The notes under the pieces are model-generated. The model did not search any database. It was not told where the DNA came from and was given only the letters and a program-made list of their open reading frames with translations. From Sphingomonadaceae bacterium (GTDB lineage: Bacteria; Pseudomonadota; Alphaproteobacteria; Sphingomonadales; Sphingomonadaceae), in assembly GCA_004282995.1 (NCBI GenBank), contig SHLU01000093.1:1-8708 (forward strand): a stretch of 8,708 nucleotides of DNA. The letters run 5' to 3'. The translations under genes and the position numbers were made by a program. This document shows, in pieces, positions 6,272-8,708 of this stretch (positions are counted from its first letter, which is position 1; each line of letters opens with the position of its first letter).

Positions 6272-7171
6272 ATGCTTCCCGACGGGCATGGCATTCGTCG
6301 GATCGACTGGCCGGCGAGCAGCGATGCGACGAAGCGCGGATCGATCCTGTTCTTGCCCGGGCGCGGCGACCATTACGAAAAATATCTCGAATCCCTCGAC
6401 CAATGGCACCAAGCCGGATGGCGCGTGACCGCCGTCGATTGGCGCGGGCAGGGCGCCTCGGGCCGGCTCGGTGCCGATGATGTAACCGGGCATGTCGCTG
6501 ATTTCACGATCTGGGTCGATGATCTTGCTGCTTTGTGGAAGGCGTGGGAAGCAAGCACGCCCGGCCCGCATATTCTGGCCGGCCATTCGATGGGAGGACA
6601 TCTGGTCCTTCGCGCATTGGCTGACCGACGCGTTGATCCGGATGCAGTTGTGCTTTCAGCTCCCATGCTCGGTTTCGTCGCCCAATTCCTGCCGATCGGA
6701 TTGACCCATGCCGTGGCTCGCCTGATGACTCGCATCGGCGATCCGCGCCGTCCGGCCTGGAAATGGAGCGAAAAGCCGGGCGAAACCCCGGCTGGAAGGC
6801 TCGGCCTGCTAACGCATGACGAGGACCGCTATGCCGATGAGTTGTGGTGGCGGGAAAACCGTCCTGAACTGGTTATGGGACCCGGAAGCTGGAGGTGGGT
6901 CGAACGTGCCTATGCCTCCATGCGGACATTGTTTGCGCCGGGCCGGCTGGAAACCATAGAGATCCCGGCCCTGCTGCTCGGGACGTCGAACGACAAGCTG
7001 GTAGGCTATGCACGGATCGTCGAAGCTGCAGAGCGTTTGCCAAAGGGCGAACTGATGGCTTTTGGCAACGAAGCTCATCACGAAATTTTGCGTGAAGTCG
7101 ATGCAGTGCGCGACCGGGCTATGGCCGGCATTGCGGAATTTCTCGACCGGGTCGCCCCGGCGCAGGACTAG
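6272..7171 (+). CDS. Alpha/beta hydrolase, PldB / monoacylglycerol lipase-like (Hydrolase_4)
   Basis: This serine hydrolase has 299 aa from the ATG, or 329 aa if the ATT at 6182 is the start. The likely catalytic triad is S106 in the nucleophile elbow GHSMGG (104-109), D241 in GTSNDKLV (237-244) and H270 in AHHEIL (268-273). The LFLPGRGDHYEKY segment (26-38) matches the oxyanion-hole loop of the lysophospholipase L2 (PldB) and monoacylglycerol lipase group, and VDWRGQGASGR (55-65) is typical of the same group. A Trp/Arg-rich stretch at about 160-215 is the expected lid or cap region. No signal peptide is seen, so it should be cytosolic; substrates are probably lipid esters such as lysophospholipids or monoacylglycerols, but the exact one cannot be read. 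The ATG at 6272 has only a weak ribosome site. The FAD oxidoreductase follows after 15 bases, suggesting one transcript. The frame is also open leftward to 5918, but that part is antisense to cpaA. Confidence 0.88.
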   Translation: MLPDGHGIRRIDWPASSDATKRGSILFLPGRGDHYEKYLESLDQWHQAGWRVTAVDWRGQGASGRLGADDVTGHVADFTIWVDDLAALWKAWEASTPGPHILAGHSMGGHLVLRALADRRVDPDAVVLSAPMLGFVAQFLPIGLTHAVARLMTRIGDPRRPAWKWSEKPGETPAGRLGLLTHDEDRYADELWWRENRPELVMGPGSWRWVERAYASMRTLFAPGRLETIEIPALLLGTSNDKLVGYARIVEAAERLPKGELMAFGNEAHHEILREVDAVRDRAMAGIAEFLDRVAPAQD

Positions 7172-7186
7172 CTGGCGATCTCAGTC

Positions 7187-8281
7187 ATGGCCGAATTTGA
7201 CATTGCCATCATCGGGGCCGGAATGGCCGGCGCGAGCCTCGCTGCTGAATGCGCCGAGTATGGGAAGGTGTTACTGCTCGAAGCCGAGGACGTGCCCGGT
7301 TACCATACAACCGGACGTTCGGCGGCATTCTGGGAAGAATGCTATGGCGGCCCCGAAATCGTGCCGCTCACGCTTGCGTCAGGTGCATTCTTGCGGAAGC
7401 ACGGTTTCCTGACTCCGCGCGGAGCACTGTATGTTGCGCGGCAAGCCAGTCTCGGTGCGCTCGACGATTTCATGCAGCGCTTCTCCGATACGGGCGCAAC
7501 CATCGAGAGAATCGGCCGCGAACGGTTGGCGGCCATGCTCCCGGGCCTGAGGGATGACTGGGCCGGAGCGGTATGGGAGCCGCTTTGCAGCGATATCGAC
7601 GTGGCTGGCTTGCACCAGCATTACCTTGGCCAGGGTCGGCGACGAGGTGTCCTGCTGCAATGCCGGGCGCGGATCGTTTCAGTTCTGCGCGAGGACGGGC
7701 AATGGCGGCTGCGAGCCGAAGATGGCCGGGACTGGACGGCTACCACGCTGGTTAATGCTGCCGGGGCCTGGGCCGATACGATGGCCGACATGGCGGGCGC
7801 ACAGCCGATTGGCATTCAACCGTTGCGCCGGACGGTGGCCCAATTGGTGACCGAGCCTTCGCCAAAAGCCGACCAGCCGTTGGTGCTCGACATCGAAGGA
7901 AAATTCTATTTCAAGCCCGAAGCGGGCAAGCTGTGGCTCAGTCCACACGATGAAGTGCCCAGCCCACCGTGCGATGCCGCACCGGAAGAGCTGGCGGTGG
8001 CCGAAGCGATCGACAGGTTTCAAAGCGTTCTCGACTGGCGGGTGCGCAAGGTTGAACACAAATGGGCGGGTCTGCGCAGCTTCGCTCCCGATCGTCTGCC
8101 AGTCTATGGGTGGGACCCGGACACGAGGGGTTTCTTCTGGTTCGCCGGACAGGGCGGTTTCGGTATCCAGACCGCCCCGGCAGCCGCCAGGCTGGGCGCG
8201 CGACTGTTGCTGGGCCTGCCACGCGATGAGCTCACCCGGGATGTGGATGAAGCCCTTTATACACCTGCAAGGTTCCGCTAG
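7187..8281 (+). CDS. FAD-dependent oxidoreductase, DAO family
   Basis: This 364-aa flavoprotein belongs to the DAO fold family (D-amino-acid, glycine and related amine oxidases or dehydrogenases). The dinucleotide-binding motif IIGAGMAGAS starts at residue 8 (G10-x-G12-x-x-G15), and E32 ends the second strand, where it would bind the FAD ribose. HTTGRSAAFW near residues 40-49 is the next FAD contact region. VNAAGAWAD (about 188-196) is the DAO-typical segment leading back to FAD, and GQGGFGIQTAPAAA (321-334) is the C-terminal FAD-binding motif. There is no signal peptide or membrane segment, so it is cytosolic. The substrate is probably an amine or amino acid but cannot be read from sequence. 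The ATG at 7187 gives the usual short run into the FAD motif; no clear ribosome site is present, consistent with coupling to the hydrolase 15 bases upstream. Length is normal for the family and no frame damage is seen. Confidence 0.9.
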   Translation: MAEFDIAIIGAGMAGASLAAECAEYGKVLLLEAEDVPGYHTTGRSAAFWEECYGGPEIVPLTLASGAFLRKHGFLTPRGALYVARQASLGALDDFMQRFSDTGATIERIGRERLAAMLPGLRDDWAGAVWEPLCSDIDVAGLHQHYLGQGRRRGVLLQCRARIVSVLREDGQWRLRAEDGRDWTATTLVNAAGAWADTMADMAGAQPIGIQPLRRTVAQLVTEPSPKADQPLVLDIEGKFYFKPEAGKLWLSPHDEVPSPPCDAAPEELAVAEAIDRFQSVLDWRVRKVEHKWAGLRSFAPDRLPVYGWDPDTRGFFWFAGQGGFGIQTAPAAARLGARLLLGLPRDELTRDVDEALYTPARFR

Positions 8282-8286
8282 CTAGG

Positions 8287-8338
8287 AACGAGAGGTCGCG
8301 TCCTTGGGGGGATGCATGGTCCAACCAGCAACGAGAGG
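8287..8338 (+). repeat. Direct repeat AACGAGAGG (8287-8295 and 8330-8338)
   Basis: Two identical 9-base copies lie 43 bases apart in the 63-base gap between the FAD gene and the YegP-like gene. The second copy contains the GAGAGG ribosome site of the small gene. The first has no start codon at proper distance. It may be a small duplication or chance. Confidence 0.3.
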
Positions 8339-8344
8339 ATTGAA

Positions 8345-8521
8345 ATGGCTCACAAGTTCGAAATCTGGAAAGACAAGAAGGGCGAATTTCGGGTTCGCTT
8401 CAAATACAATTCCGAGGTGATGTTTTCCACCGAGGGCTATTCGAGCAAGGCCAGCGCCAAGAATGCCATCGAATCCTTCAAGAAGAATGGACCGGGTGCC
8501 GATATCGAAGACAACAGCTAA
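8345..8521 (+). CDS. YegP family protein (DUF1508), single-repeat form
   Basis: This 58-aa protein matches the DUF1508/YegP repeat along almost its whole length: FEIWKDKKGEFRVRFK (5-20) followed by SSEGY-like STEGYSSKASAKNAIESF (28-45) and KKN. E. coli YegP carries two such repeats in about 110 aa, whereas this one has a single copy. The family is small, soluble and basic; its molecular role is not established, so none is claimed. The ATG at 8345 is chosen over the upstream in-frame ATG at 8312 because the DUF1508 match starts here and GAGAGG (8333-8338) lies six bases upstream; the 11 extra residues would look unlike the family. It follows the FAD gene by 63 bases on the same strand and may be co-transcribed or have its own promoter. 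Confidence 0.9.
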   Translation: MAHKFEIWKDKKGEFRVRFKYNSEVMFSTEGYSSKASAKNAIESFKKNGPGADIEDNS

Positions 8522-8552
8522 CTATCGTCCAGGACGCAGCAAGTAGTTCAGC
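8517..8552 (+). terminator. Possible stem-loop terminator after the YegP-like gene
   Basis: GCTAACTA (8517-8524, spanning the stop codon) can pair with TAGTTCAGC (8544-8552) through one bulged base, with a short inner hairpin CGTC-CAG-GACG. A competing 5-bp hairpin (GCAAG / CTTGC, 8539-8556) overlaps it. There is no following T-run, so any terminator would be weak or factor-dependent. Confidence 0.2.
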
Positions 8553-8655
8553 TTGCCAAGAGGTCGGCCGCATCGCTCGCGAGGCGGTCGAGGATTGTCC
8601 GGTCCAGCGCCTGGAGATCCTCCCTTACCAGGTCGCGGATATCTTCGAGCTGCAT
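8548..8655 (-). pseudogene. 35-aa ORF resembling the N-terminus of octaprenyl diphosphate synthase (IspB), possible remnant
   Basis: The ORF starts MQLEDIRDLVREDLQALD and continues RTILDRLASDAADLLAS before a TGA. Compared with my memory of E. coli IspB (MNLEKINELTAQDMAGVNAA, then ILEQLNSDV), the spacing of LE-I-L-D-IL-L-SD is kept without gaps. IspB makes the C40 polyprenyl chain of ubiquinone and is normally over 300 aa, so this would be a broken 5' end. The frame stops before the family's GGKRxRP motif, and no other frame restores it before the YegP-like gene on the opposite strand. No ribosome site precedes the ATG. It could also be a chance helical ORF or a short unrelated peptide. Confidence 0.25.
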
Positions 8656-8664
8656 AAGCTTATG
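8653..8664. promoter_or_regulatory. Perfect 12-bp palindrome CATAAGCTTATG in an AT-rich patch
   Basis: The palindrome is perfect over 12 bases and sits at the left edge of an AT-rich stretch (about 8651-8690) that contrasts with the GC-rich surroundings. This is the usual setting of an intergenic promoter or operator, perhaps for a gene beyond the right edge. It includes the ATG of the short minus-strand ORF. Binding by a dimeric regulator is inference only. Confidence 0.3.
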
Positions 8665-8708
8665 ATTGTATTTGGTTTATTAAGATAACGGGCGCGCGTC
8701 CCTGCGGC

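Noticed and set aside
1..8708. CRISPR arrays, tRNA or rRNA genes, insertion sequences and phage genes
   Set aside because: No regularly spaced repeats, cloverleaf-like sequence, transposase or integrase motifs were seen on either strand.

Overview
The window looks like chromosomal DNA from a GC-rich alphaproteobacterium, most likely a sphingomonad (Sphingomonadaceae or Erythrobacteraceae). This is inferred from the cpa-type Tad gene set, the protein sequences and the GC-rich third codon positions. I could not run a database search, so the taxonomic call is an inference.

Positions 1-6100, all on the minus strand, carry a Tad/Flp (type IVc) pilus assembly operon. Read in the direction of transcription it contains cpaA (prepilin peptidase, 6100-5597), cpaB (periplasmic SAF/RcpC protein, 5509-4397), cpaC (outer-membrane secretin, 4319-2679), cpaD (lipoprotein, 2664-2005), cpaE (MinD/ParA-like localisation ATPase with a receiver-like domain, 2005-719) and the first 215 codons of tadB (inner-membrane platform protein, 646-1, cut by the window edge). 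Genes are tightly packed: cpaD and cpaE overlap in TAATG, and the gaps cpaA-cpaB, cpaB-cpaC and cpaE-tadB are 87, 77 and 72 bases. Together these proteins would process the Flp pilin, pass it through an envelope-spanning channel and place the machine in the cell. Two core parts are absent from the visible part: the motor ATPase cpaF/tadA is not in its usual place between cpaE and tadB, and no flp pilin gene lies just upstream of cpaA.

Positions 6101-6271 are a divergent intergenic region. It holds a 14-bp inverted repeat, and a GGAGG ribosome binding site six bases before an in-frame ATT that may be the true start of the next gene.

Positions 6272-8521, plus strand, hold an alpha/beta hydrolase of the PldB/monoacylglycerol-lipase type, an FAD-dependent oxidoreductase of the DAO family 15 bases downstream (probably one transcript), and a 58-aa YegP/DUF1508 protein with its own strong ribosome binding site. 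No functional link between these genes and the pilus is visible.

Positions 8522-8708 contain no clear gene. They hold a short minus-strand ORF (8655-8548) whose 35 residues resemble the N-terminus of octaprenyl diphosphate synthase (IspB), possibly a gene remnant, and an AT-rich stretch with a perfect 12-bp palindrome. I did not find convincing evidence for a wholly new system. The best leads are the ATT start, the gene-order departures in the Tad locus, the CtrA-like box in the cpaA-cpaB gap and the IspB-like fragment.
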